64,000 nt of DNA. Source: Archilochus colubris (taxonomy: Eukaryota; Chordata; Aves; Apodiformes; Trochilidae). The first letter of the stretch is position 1. Every line of letters begins with the position of its first letter. The DNA is taken from contig CM041084.1 in NCBI GenBank assembly GCA_023079485.1, forward strand, positions 130,770,792 through 130,834,791. Direction: 5' to 3'. Made by a program: the position numbers and the translations under genes. Shown here in pieces: positions 21,001-33,228 of this stretch. A model generated the notes under the pieces. It worked only from the letters and a program-made list of their open reading frames with translations, was not told where the DNA came from and searched no databases.

Positions 21001-22712
21001 TTAAAAATAGAGCAAAAAACTCGAACACAGCCATAGTCATGCAGTAAAATACTGACAATACTAAGAAATGGGTGCTATGGGCACACAAAGCAAAGACAAG
21101 TTGTTGAATTATTACATTTAATTGCATTTCTACAACTTCTTCCTCTGACACAATGGTGTTAGACATGATATATGTAAACCATGTTCTATATGGGACCACA
21201 TGACATACAAAAATATTAAAGTCTTAATTATGAAGGCAATTCTGTTTGGTAAAAGATTGTGATGGGTTTATTGCTTGAAAGGTGGATACCATTTCAGCCA
21301 ACAACTACAGAAGATCAGAAAGGAAAGCACCACTGCTGTGTGGTTGCTGTGGAAAGAATCTCCATTCACTGATTATTGTAGGAAATGTCACAGGCTCAGA
21401 TCCACAAAGTTAATACTTAGAGCTTGCTCTAATCAGGTGTAAGTCTGGAGTTTTTAAGATGAGACTGAAGACAGAGCTTTTTGGCAGTCAAAAGGCTGTG
21501 ACAAGTCAGCATTAAGAGAATAACAAAGTGAAGTAGTGATGGGCACCACACCAATTGGCTTTCCCTGCAGTGCTGTGGTGTGTGAGCAGAGAGGACATCA
21601 GTGCTGCTACAGCCTTCTCCTCAAACAGGGAGAACTGACTGGGCAGAAAGGCAATGAGCACTCACTCCATTGCCTGTCTCATGTCAGCAATTTCCTGCTG
21701 CTCAGGTACAGCTGTTACCTCCATCTGAAACCTCTGGCAAACATGATTTGATGATGGAGCTGGGAAGGTGCAGCAGCCACGAATGTGCAGCCAACCACTG
21801 CTGTGCTACTGCAAGGCAAGCTACTAAATATGTTTCCTTACAAGAAATAAAATATATTTCTTTTCTGTTATGGGGTTTGTGTAATAATGAAGAGCTAGCA
21901 ACAGATTTCTAACAATGTTCTTGCTCTTCAAATTTGAAAAGCACCATATGAAGACAACCCTTCCTTTGGGGTTTCTGGTGGGTTTTATTATTAAAATACT
22001 TATTTAAAACTAAGACATCTTAGCTTTGATTTAGGCTTAAGCCCAGAGGAAAGTCCACTGATTAGAAAAAGTAAAATGAGAAAGAGCACTTGGCCATGGA
22101 AGTGTTGCTCTGAAAGTAAAGAATTAATACTTGGCACTTTTGAAGCTAACAAGGTAAAAAACAGCTGAAAAGTGTAAAGAATGAATTTGAAGACAGCTCC
22201 TGCCTCATACATTTCCAGTGGGGATAGCAAGAGAAATCACACCACAGCCCTGGCTACAGAGACCAACTGTGTAAAACTGAGGGCAGAAAACTTTCAGAAA
22301 GAAGCCATGAAAGATCCATTTTGTGATTTCAGTGTCATTCCACAACTGAAAATTACAAAACACTAGGTAACAGAACATGATACTTAGGATGCAAAGTTTC
22401 AGTGGCACAGAGATAGCACTGGACAATGCAAGAAGCCTTTCACACAGACGGTTTATAAAGTCCTAAAGCCAAACAAGGAACACAGAGGTAATTCTGGGAC
22501 ATGGATGGAGAAAATCTTGCTAACACACCACTGAAGTGACCAGGACACTTCTCCACCATAGCTGAGAAACTGCAGGATGATGACTATACCAGTACCAGCT
22601 CACTTAACCAGTAATATGGCTCTGTAATACTACAGGAAACAGGGATGAACCACCTCACTGTTGTTTTTCTTCATAAATGGTTGTTTCATGGTTTCTTGTG
22701 CACATGGCCTGA

Positions 22713-22738
22713 CCAAGAAATAATCCCAAGAAATAATC
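22713..22738 (+). repeat. Tandem duplication, 2 x 13 bp
   Basis: CCAAGAAATAATC occurs twice in direct succession in the 5' intron, a small replication-slippage type duplication. Confidence 0.9.
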
Positions 22739-24578
22739 CACTCCTGGGGGCAAGGCTGTCTTTAACATTTCTAACACATAGTTTGGGAATTTTCCTGAGA
22801 ACAACAATCACGGGATATGGATCTCTGCTGATCAGGTGAAGAAGTTCCTGATAACCAATGGAATGAGCCAAAGGTTGAGCAGGACAACAGCATCACCACT
22901 ATTGCCACCTGGCAGTGGTGAGAAAGCAGAGCTGCAGATGAGCCAGTCCCCTGTGGCACTGCCTGATGGTTTGTTTGTGGTACAAGGGTTTCCTTCAGGC
23001 ACTGTGGTACTCCACTCACCATCACCCTTGTTTTCCTCCAGCAAGTTCTGAATATAAAAAAATACCTGAATATGTGGCAAGGGGACTCATGTACACCATT
23101 TATTTCTCAAGCTGCCAACACATCTGGATGTGGCAGGGATCCCACCTTCTTTCATGTCCTACCCAAGGAAAGTCATCTCTTGTCACTGCATAGCAGCCTC
23201 CACAGCACAGCCTACAGGGCTCCCACAGACTAAATTCTCCTGCCTCTTCTTCCAGTTGCATTTCTGCCTGTCCCTCTGCAATTTGGCTCTATCACAGGCT
23301 TGAAGAAGGAGTACAACTCTGTTATGGTTAACCAAATGTCTGGCTAACCAAACTTTGTAGCACAGCACCCCCTTACCCTGTGGTAAAGGGAGGATGTCAA
23401 GGGAAGACTGCAGTGCATTTCAGAGCATGGCACTCGGCTGGGGATGTGTCCTCAGGGCTCACAAGCCAAAATTTTTCCCCGTTCTCAACACATTTCACAG
23501 TAAGAGCTGTTATCTTCCTTCCCTGGCAGCTGCTACCACTGCTTAGTAAAGCTGCAGATACCAAAAGCCTGTTCACAAAGTACAGCATGGGGCAGTCTCT
23601 GCAAATTCTGCTGTAATCTGTGATGCAATGTATAGACATTTCCAGATGAACGCCTGGCTTCTCTTTGTCCACACAAAGTTTCTGAATAGGGGAAGGTATG
23701 TGCATTTACAAAAGTCAAGGCCTTGCTGGACACTTTCTGGTGTAAAAGCCAAGTTTCCTTCATAAGGTCAGCTATTCCTTCAGGCTTCAGGCTTCCTTAC
23801 AAGCTTTGTAATGGAATAGTTCAATGCAGAAGCTACCTCAAATGATACTTTTCATCCTATCTGTGCAGACTGTTTCCTTGTGTCTGGAATGCCAGCACTG
23901 CCATGGCTTGATCATGAATGCAAACCCAACAGAAAATGTGGGCAATGCCCTGCTTGTCATCTTGTAGCTCTCCAGCAAGACTTGGGTGAGCAAGGCAAGA
24001 ACATCTGTCTGTTCATGGTCTCTGTCCTGCCCTGCACAGGGAAACTCTGCAATTGGTCACTGAGCTCCCCACAAGCAGGTCGGGCAGAACATTCTTCTTT
24101 TGCACTGTTCTCATTCCTCCCTTCTGATGTTCACAACTTTGGAGTCACCTCCAGCCCTGCTCTCTACCTACCAGCTGGAAAATTCAGTGCCAGCATTGAA
24201 TCCCTCTCATGGGATACAGTGATTTTTGGGAAAGAACTTGCTGGGTTTTAGCCTTTAGCCATGAAGTGCAAGTGTGACCTGATCAGGAGATTCTACAGAA
24301 AACTACCCTGCAGACCCTTGGAAGCAGCCACTTTTTTTCCTTCTGGCCATTTCTAGTTTGTTTTCACATGTTCATTTGAGTAACCAGTGTGGCAATGCTT
24401 GCCAAGAAAGGCTTTTGTTTATTTAAAAAAAAAACAACCCAGCATCTTGGAACATATTTTTGAAAGAAAACCAAACCTATTAAAAATCTCAAGGTGGCTT
24501 ACAAAAAAAATAAACACATGCAGAGTGAAATTCTGAGCCTTGCCATCTTCAATTTATCTGCTTACACTGGCAAGCAGC

Positions 24579-24595
24579 AAAAAAAAAAAAAAAAA
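24579..24595 (+). repeat. Poly(A) run, 17 bases
   Basis: An A homopolymer in the presumed NCALD 5' intron. Confidence 0.9.
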
Positions 24596-25592
24596 GATAA
24601 AATTAATGAGCAAGATTCATTTTAAAAAATCTGACACGTTTTTATGAATATTCACAGCAGCAAACAGATTTGCAGGGCAGTATAACAAGTACCCAGGCCT
24701 GAAACACATACTACAGAGTAAAAATTCTGGTTAAAATTATAACAGATACTGAAGAACAGGAAAGAGGAATAACACAGAAATTAAGAGGAAAAAAAAAAAT
24801 CAGAGGAAAAGATGTAGATGGTATCATCATCCAGTACTACTGTTTAATTTGTCAACTGAAGGAACAGGGGACACATGTGTCACCCAGTCACTGATTGGTG
24901 CTTCATAATGTGTTCATCAGAATTAATCTCATTCATTTTGTATTAGGCTATGACTGTGATTCCAGGTTCCTGACATTTTTACTGCTTCACTGGTGAAAAA
25001 ATGTTTTACTGGTTTGTGTCACCTTCCTGCTCCTGTGGCCCCCATACTAGGGACCCTTCCCCTCCAAAAGGTATCCCTGGTTGCTCCTTTGCAACTCATT
25101 CCATGCTTTCCTGCTACAGCCCCCAGGAGAAACTCAAGACAAGAAAGAAAAGTAAAACCTCTCCAGCTCGGTGCTCTACTTGAGGTTGGCAGTCCAAGCA
25201 GGAGCAGCTGCAACAAGTTCCTGTGTTTGAAACTTGCAGACACTTATGGATATCAAACATCAAAAGCCCAGGCTCATCCCTTCAGATTTACCCTGACAGA
25301 GAAATGCTACAGCTGCTCCACGCTGTCTCCTGTTTCTCTTTATGACAATTCCTTTGTCATAGCAATGGGCTGGTGTGGGGGTGGAGGAGGGAGAAGCAGG
25401 AGAAAGGCAGTGCCCCTGTCAATAAATGTGGGTACATTTCTAGCAGGGACCTTAGGACTGGTGGGTTATGTAGGCAACAGCCTGGTGCTTATCATGTTGC
25501 TCTCAGCAGTGTGCATGCTCTGGGCTGGAAATGTTTTGAGACCAGTAAGGGGTGTTCCAAGCTTGAGCAGCAAAAGGGATGATGCCCTCACA

Positions 25593-25613
25593 CCCCACCA
25601 CCCCCACCCCCCC
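25593..25613 (-). other. G-quadruplex-type motif on the NCALD sense strand
   Basis: C4, C5 and C7 runs on the plus strand give G runs on the minus strand separated by 1-4 bases, enough for four G3 tracts if the G7 run is split. Confidence 0.5.
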
Positions 25614-28600
25614 TTACCTCACCTCTGCATCAGCTTCAGCATCACTGGGGCTTTCAGAGAAGGTCTCTGTTACTAAAATGTTTGCTGTAAGGCTGAGTGT
25701 GTGGTACAGGAAAAATGATGAGACATGAGTATTTCTAACATTGGGACTGACCCTCCAAGGTCTAAGTGGTGTAAATGGGGGCTCCCCTGTGCACAGGAGT
25801 GGAATCAGTTGTTGTGTCTCCTGTTATGAAAGCCATTCAGGAGCCCGAAGTTTCTCTGATTAACAATCCCTTTTTGGACCACATTTACTAAAATGGTCAA
25901 GGTCACATTTTTCAGGTCCCACAGTTAAATGGGCATCTCAAAGGAAATAATATCTTCCATTTTGGCACCTGTATAATATTCAGCTTCTCAAAAAGTGTCT
26001 GTACCTTGTAAACTGATATCTACCAGAAAATCACACCATTTGTTTTGGTATCCAACCAGGGCCCAAGTGCTATAGAAAAGCCAACTTGCCTATGTGTCTG
26101 TGTCACTGCCATTTGTCTTTATCCTGATACTCACATCTCCAGCTACATCAAATGCAGTTCATTCTCCTCTGAAGTCCTTCCCTCCTTTGTGTGAGGCACT
26201 CAGTGACAGTAACATAATCTTCCCCAGTGCACCCAAGCACAGTGGTCATCAAACTCATCTAGCAGCAACTTTATCAGGTTTCTCATCTGTCCTACATCTC
26301 GTTTGGTCCTTTTACTTAACCACACATGCAATACCTTGGTGGAAGGTAGTGGAAACTAAAGTGCAGAAAGCTACTGTTGCACAAAGTAACAGGAGAGGCT
26401 GATGTGAATTCATGATCTTGATTTTTTTGTCTTTGTAAAAAAAAAGAAAAAAATAGCACGTGACTCCCAAAGAGTGACATTTGTGCTTACTCTAGCCTTA
26501 AAAATACAGTTAACAGATGGTCTCCTATCCCACAGCAGAGACTTGGTGTTGACAGACAAAATGAAAGCACGATATTGGAAAAAACAGAGCTATTAACTGG
26601 CAAAGAGAATACTTCAAAAGTTGTTCTTACGATGGGGAAAGGGATGATGATGGAGGTTCCTGTCTGGAGAGTAACTGTGAATTTTTGCTCCATATTGAAG
26701 AAATTAAACGGAACTTTCTCCATGAAAGTAGGCAACAGGAGAGTGGGAGGTTCTGGCAGCCAGGACCAGAATCTTGCTAAGGAGATGGAAACAAGATGCA
26801 GTAAGATAATGGCAGTGTTTACAAGTTCATAAATAGGAAGGTCCATGCTCGGGATCATTTGTCCAGCACCTAACACTGTCAGGTGTGCCTGAACGTGAGG
26901 GGTCTAATGTAAGAGGTTATATGGATGGCTGAAGGAATTTTGTGGGAGCTGTAGGAATTTTTTAAAGCAACTGAAGAAGTGTTATTTTTCTCTTTGTGCA
27001 TGTCTTATTTCTCAGAATTTTTACATCCATTAACTTGCAAGATGAGCCTGTGAATTACTGACCCTGGAAGAACAGCACTACGTGAACATTTTTCTGTAGA
27101 ACCCATTTCCATCAGGTAATGCAGCTTAGCTGAAATAAAAATGTTTTGTGGAAATGAGTCACATGCAGAAAAACAAATTCTGGGAAAATGTCAGAATTGA
27201 TCATTTCAACTTTGTGTCTTTTCCTTTTAATGAAACAAAAATTTTTGATGTGACTTTATATTATTATTCGTTTTATTTTGGCATCTGTCTTAGATGTTAA
27301 TTTTAGCTTTACAGTGGTTTTGACATTATTGAGAAAACAATTCGTTGCCAATGAAGTGAAATAATTGGTGTTTCCAGATCCTTTTAATTTCCACCCCACC
27401 AGGAAAGTCTGATGTTTTGTTCCAATTTGCAGTGAAAATAAATATAAATGTCAAAATTTCCCTTGGAATGGGAATTTCCGATTCTAAGCAGCTCTAATCA
27501 ACAACAAAGCCATCTGCTTTGTATTAATGACTTAGGGCAGTATGGAACACTGCAGAAGAGGGTAATATTCTACTGTTCAGCACTGCTCAGGAAAGTCAGT
27601 GACATATGGTAATTTTCTTGCTCCTAGTTGTCTAGGGAAATTTCAGGCTAACCACTTGTATTTTATTCCTCATGCTGTCTTGCCAAATTCATGGGATTCA
27701 TCATTCAAACCCAAGATTTTCCTCCAAATGAATGAGAAAACATCCTCCCAGTGACATATGGCACTGCCAAAGCCCCTACATCTGAAAGGAAATAGTAATT
27801 CCCAAATTACGTGCAGAAAGCCACTTTGATTTTACAAAGGTTTTTAAATTATAATTTAAGTAAAATGCTTGTTTCATGATAAATGCCTGGGTTTGAACAT
27901 TATTAGGAAGATAAATCTATTTTTTCCAAAAGATAACTTCATCCAGGTAAGTCATAATTCTAATTCTATTTGAGAAGTCATAATGACATGGAAGATTTTA
28001 GTACTAACAGAATAAAATAACATTTTAATTCTGGTTTAAGACATTGTCTTTGTTATTTTTCCTAAAAGGTGTTATCTGTCCATACAGATATATTATATTA
28101 TATTCTTCATGCTGCAGCTAAGGCACAGAAAAAACACATCATTGCCCTCAGGCTGATCCAACAATCCAGTCTGCTTGTTAAGCTCAGCCATGGACCCCAG
28201 TTTAGGCACCAAACCCACCACAAAGTTTCCTGTGGACAAGAACAGTCACCTTTGGTGATGACAGGATCTCCTTCTTCCTATCAATTTAATATGTTGCTCA
28301 AGACATCTCAGGGAACCTTCTCCCCTCTCTGTGTGGGCATCTGACCTGGGAAGACTGTTTCTTGGGGTGCACAACAGGCTTTTAGTGTGGAGTTACTGCT
28401 CTCTGCTGCCTCTGAGAACAACTTGTGTACTAAGCTGATGGAAAACTTTGCTTGGATATGATCTGTGAGGTTACTAAAAGAAGATTTTGATTTGTGTTCA
28501 TTTTGAAAGTCAGAATGACATCCAGTTCTGACTCTGCACCATGAAAAACACAGACCAGTGTATTATCCAACTGCTGCTCCATGCATAACACAGTGTGATG

Positions 28601-29922
28601 CCTGGTTTTAGGAATTACTGAACAGGGATGATTTTGGGATTTTGAACAACATGGTAGAGGTCAGTAAGCAAACTCCCTTAAGAGGCATAGAAAAACATTA
28701 AGGGCAAAAAGAATTTGTTGTCCTTCTCTGTTCATCTCTCTCACATACACATTAAAAATGCTTGTATAATCTTTATGTTTTTACTATTACTTGTTATCAA
28801 TAATCAAAGCCTTAACAGTTCTCAATATTGTGTCAGTAATACACTGGAGGTAATACAAAGGAAACTTTGTGATGGCATCTATCACAGAGTCATAATATAG
28901 ACTGTAGGAAAAAAAAACAATCCAACCCCCAAAACCCAAAACCAACAGGTTTTTTGCAAGAAATCAACATAAATTATTTACATGTTCATAGCATTACAGA
29001 ATCTGCAGTGAGTAACATGTATAAAAGCTAGGACTGAATCTGGAGTGAAAAATCTGAATTATTGCTTTGAAAAAATCTCTGCCATCACTGAAAATTTTCT
29101 GTAAATTTAATTAAGGCAAACTCCTCCACAAATTAATGCATTAACAGCAATTCTGTCTTTACTATTAACATCCTCTGAGGATGTAAACAAAAAGTTTATC
29201 AGATAACTGTTTTCTGACAAACAATTTTATTCTCATGTAAGCAACAACAATTTGTATCATTGTTGCAGAAAAGTAGAAGTGGCAGAACCAGAAAATGTCT
29301 CTCCAAAGTTTAACTTTAATAAACCCAGATTTTATCCACCATGAAATAAAATGCCACCTTTCATCACTTTCTAGTGACTGTAAATAAGTAGAAATGCTGA
29401 TCCTATTACATTTTTAGGGCAGTTTACTTTTGCCTCTTTGTTGTTCTCAGGATGTCACCTTCTCTGAGATTTTCTACATGTGACTCCTTGTGTCTCTTCC
29501 CATTTTTCACTTCCTAGGATTTGTATTTATTATGCTATTGTATAAGACTTTGCTCTTTCTTTGATGTTTTATTTCTCTTTTCCCCTTATCTCTTACTTTT
29601 CTCTAGTATTTCTTAGCTCCCTAGAACAAACATCATCTTTCCTACTTTTTCTGTTGTCCATGATGAAGTCCATGTCATATAATTTCTCTTAATCTTTTTC
29701 TCTATCATTTCCCCTGTATTTTTGTTCCTACCATTAGTGTTCTCAAGTACTGGTGTTTCCCACACCATACTGTGTGTTGAAACACTATCCTAACCACGAA
29801 ATATATTGTGACCAAAGCAGAAGGGTTTAGAAACCTTGGAAGGAAACCATCTATGACTTAATTTCTGTGTCTCTTTCCCTAATTAATTCACCCTAAAGGA
29901 AAAGCTAGGGAAGGCTAGTCTA

Positions 29923-29962
29923 ATTTATTATTTATTACTTATTTATTGTTTATTATTTATTA
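29923..29962 (+). repeat. TTATTTA-type AT-rich repeat
   Basis: Imperfect tandem TTATTTATT units over 40 bases in the 5' intron. Confidence 0.8.
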
Positions 29963-32244
29963 CAATTCCATCCACCACACTTTTGCCTTGCTTCCTTTGT
30001 CTTAATGGTAGAGTACCAGTGATGCTGTTATTAAGAGCAGTTTCTGAACTCTGAACAACACCATCACCAAGGTTTGATTACAATTTCAGAGATTTTATGA
30101 TCTGATTCCTTTTCCTGAGAAACAATACTTTTCAGTCATGCAAAGGAGTTGAAATTTATGCAAATGTGTGAAATGCTGACTCTAATCAGAATTTTTGTCT
30201 AATGGAAGATTCACCATTTACACGATGGTCAGTCCTTTTAATCCTTTCATTGACATACACCTTTATGGAATCATAATCTCACTGAGATCTGAACTTCTGG
30301 CATTATTTGTTGCCCCAAAAGGCCCATTCCTAAGGTTAAGAGTAACCTTAAGTCAGTTCAGTAACCTTAACCTCTAGCATTGTACATATTCTCAGCCTTA
30401 TAAAGGTCTTGTACTAGAAATGTCTCCCTCTCACTGCATGCTACATGTAACTTTAAAAATGTCCTTAAAACATCTCTAGCTCTCAATTCCCTCTTCCTCA
30501 TCATCTTCACCAATATGAGCTCAGTGCCCAAACTCACCCCTGGGACATTCCATGCTTCCTCTCCCTTCATGTAAAAAGTATTTCCTAATCCTCTCCTCTC
30601 CTGTCAATGTTATGAAAACCAGTGAAGCTCCACTGCTCAGACACAGGATGAACATTGAAGAATTAGCTCACTGTTTCTAAAGTGCCATATAAAATCACCA
30701 TACAAATCACTTATTCAATAATAAAAGCACATCCTGTTCCACTAAATATGTCTCATATCTTAATGTTCTAATGACTTCACTGGAAAGTCACTTAAATCAG
30801 TGAGCAACGCAGAGATTGCCAAAGGAATCCTCCAAGAAAGATTAAGAAACGGAAAACTATGCAAATATATATAAAACCTCATTTTCTACTGGCTTTTTCT
30901 TCATTAGAAGATGGATGTTCCACAGGAGACTTACTGCTTTTTAATGACTGCTCTAGGAATGGGAGCTGGTTCATGAAGAAACAGTATATATTTCCTCGCA
31001 AGGAGCTCTGGAACCTATCACTCAGTTAAATTAAAATAAGGATGTTTTCACATGAGTCTTCACAGGGTAATGAAACAGTCACTTATCAGGTTTACCACCC
31101 AGCACTTGGTAAGATTCATTTGATCTCAATCTAAATGAAAGATGTAGCTATCATCATATAATGAACACACTTCAAACCCACACATTGTTCATTCATTTGT
31201 GTTCAGATGGGAACAGGTTTCAGTGATCTCATACTGATTTGTGAAACCTCCCATCACAATATCTTGTCATTCCTTTGATTCTTAAAAGGTTGGCAGAAAA
31301 GTTGGCACTCACATCAACTTTGGGCAAAAGCCAGAATTTTCTTGGAAGTTTTCTTGAGGAAGGAGTAGGTGTGGGATAGAGAAATATCCTTGATTTTCAC
31401 AGCAAACCTTTCTTCTGGCAACTTCATTAAAAAGCCAGTCCACTTTATGAGTTATCAGCACAGAGCTGCATTTCTGAGTGTGACTCCTGGTCCTCCCTGT
31501 GCTGACAAAATTAGAAACATCAATAATTCTTAGATTAATTGCTTAGAAAATTTCCAAGAGGCAAACATTTCCTTATTTTTAGACCCTTGTTTTCTGCTGT
31601 AGTCAAAGCAGAGGAAGCCAAAGTTCAACTACATGTACTTCACTTGATGATAGGAGCCTGGTACTTTTATTTTGGTTTTATATGTGCTCAGGAACAAGCA
31701 TGCACCAGTGCTATGTGGGCAGGGGGCATCCTATGGTGAGCTCCCAATGCCCAGTCCCTGAATAAATGTTGTGTTATGTCACAGAGATGTGGAAGCAGTT
31801 TTCTTGCCCATGGATCTAGATATCTTTTCAAAGGAGCAAACATGGACATGCTATGGCCTCTAACAGGGACTGTCAGTCAGGTGCCAGGAATGTGAGCCCA
31901 ATGCCCCATGACACTGGATCAGCCATAATGAAGCTTTGCATGTGTCTAGTAAGAGGTAGAAAATCCTGTATTGGTCAAGAGGTGAGGGTCCATGGTCTGC
32001 TGGAGTCCTGGCACAACAGTTGAAGCCCCCCCAAGCACAAAGCTGAAAGCAAGTCTCATCACTTAGATTTTCCCTGTTGCTCATGAAGGAAAATAAGTTC
32101 TTTCCAAACAAGTTTTGTGTACCCTTCTCCACCCACTGCTTAGATGTACCTCTAGAAATTCATCAGTGGGCTTGCTTTCTGACTGGAAATATGTATTAGT
32201 GCTCCTGGAAGGCTCCACATGATGCCTCTTAGCAGGGTACTAGC

Positions 32245-32266
32245 AGGTGGTCCTCAAGGACCACCT
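32245..32266. repeat. Perfect inverted repeat, 10-bp arms with 2-base spacer
   Basis: AGGTGGTCCT is followed by CA and then AGGACCACCT, the exact reverse complement. The surroundings are not repetitive. Confidence 0.95.
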
Positions 32267-33179
32267 TTTACACATGAAAAGGATAGGAAATGATAAATAT
32301 AGCAGGATGGTTAAAAAACACTGGTAAGGAGCTGTATTTCTGAAGAAAGGTCTTCACAAATCTTTTATTTGACCACCTAATGACGTAAAAATAAATGGAC
32401 TCTCACAGGTACTGTAGTGGGCCAGACAAAGCAATGAGCCTCAAGCTCAACCCAAGAAAGTTGTTGCCTGTAAATTAATCATTGTTAATGCATTAGAGAA
32501 ATGGCAGAAAAGGGTAATTAGCACATCTGGAGCAGAGAGGGATATTAGTGGAGAGGGTAGTGGTCATTAGTTTCTGTGGAGTGGGTAATAGGCAGTTAGC
32601 ACCTGAAAAGCAGCAGATCAGCACAAGCATGGTGAGAGGTGTGTCCTCATCCACAGAGGTCTCACTCTTGAACTTCTGCTACTGGCTTCCAAGGGGTGTC
32701 ACAAAAATGAAAGAAACAAAGGAAATGCACATCTCACTGCATTAATATCTGTACACTCTAATTACATGAGAATAGGTGCAAGCTAGAACTGGGACATGAA
32801 AACATATATCACCCAAATTTAAACTTTTCCAACTGTTCAACTTCGACAGTTCATCTTTGTGTTTTCATGTAGTATAGATACATGTACATGTAATGTATTG
32901 ATGTGTGTGCACATGTCTATATGTAACATTAGCTTAAACACTATAGAAACATGGGCACACTTTCAATAGGAGAAAACAAGTTGTGCCTTGGTTAGATTCC
33001 CAGATAATTTAGTGCAAACCAGACTGGGGAGCAAGCTGAAGAGGTGGGTGCCAGGCTGAACTGTGAATGCTTTGAAGAGAGAGATGGGTCCTTCAGAGCT
33101 GGTAGATGGGACAGATCTGGGGTCACCCATCAGAGCTTTGCACAGAACTGGCTGGTCACCTTCATGTGACCATTGAGCT

Positions 33180-33228
33180 GCAGTTCTGTTGTCCTTTCCA
33201 ACCAAAATGATTCCATGAATCTATGATA
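33180..33228 (+). mobile_element. Degenerate CR1 LINE 3' end
   Basis: GTCCTTTCCAACCAAAATG followed by ATTCCATGAATCTATGATA matches the terminal CR1 pattern in plus orientation. The upstream limit is unclear and older sequence from about 33090 may belong to it. Confidence 0.75.

Noticed and set aside
24993..25676. 227-codon plus-strand open frame
   Set aside because: It is the longest frame in the window but has no recognisable domain, ends in low-complexity His/Pro from a C-rich run, and overlaps other frames. It is best explained by chance in GC-richer sequence.
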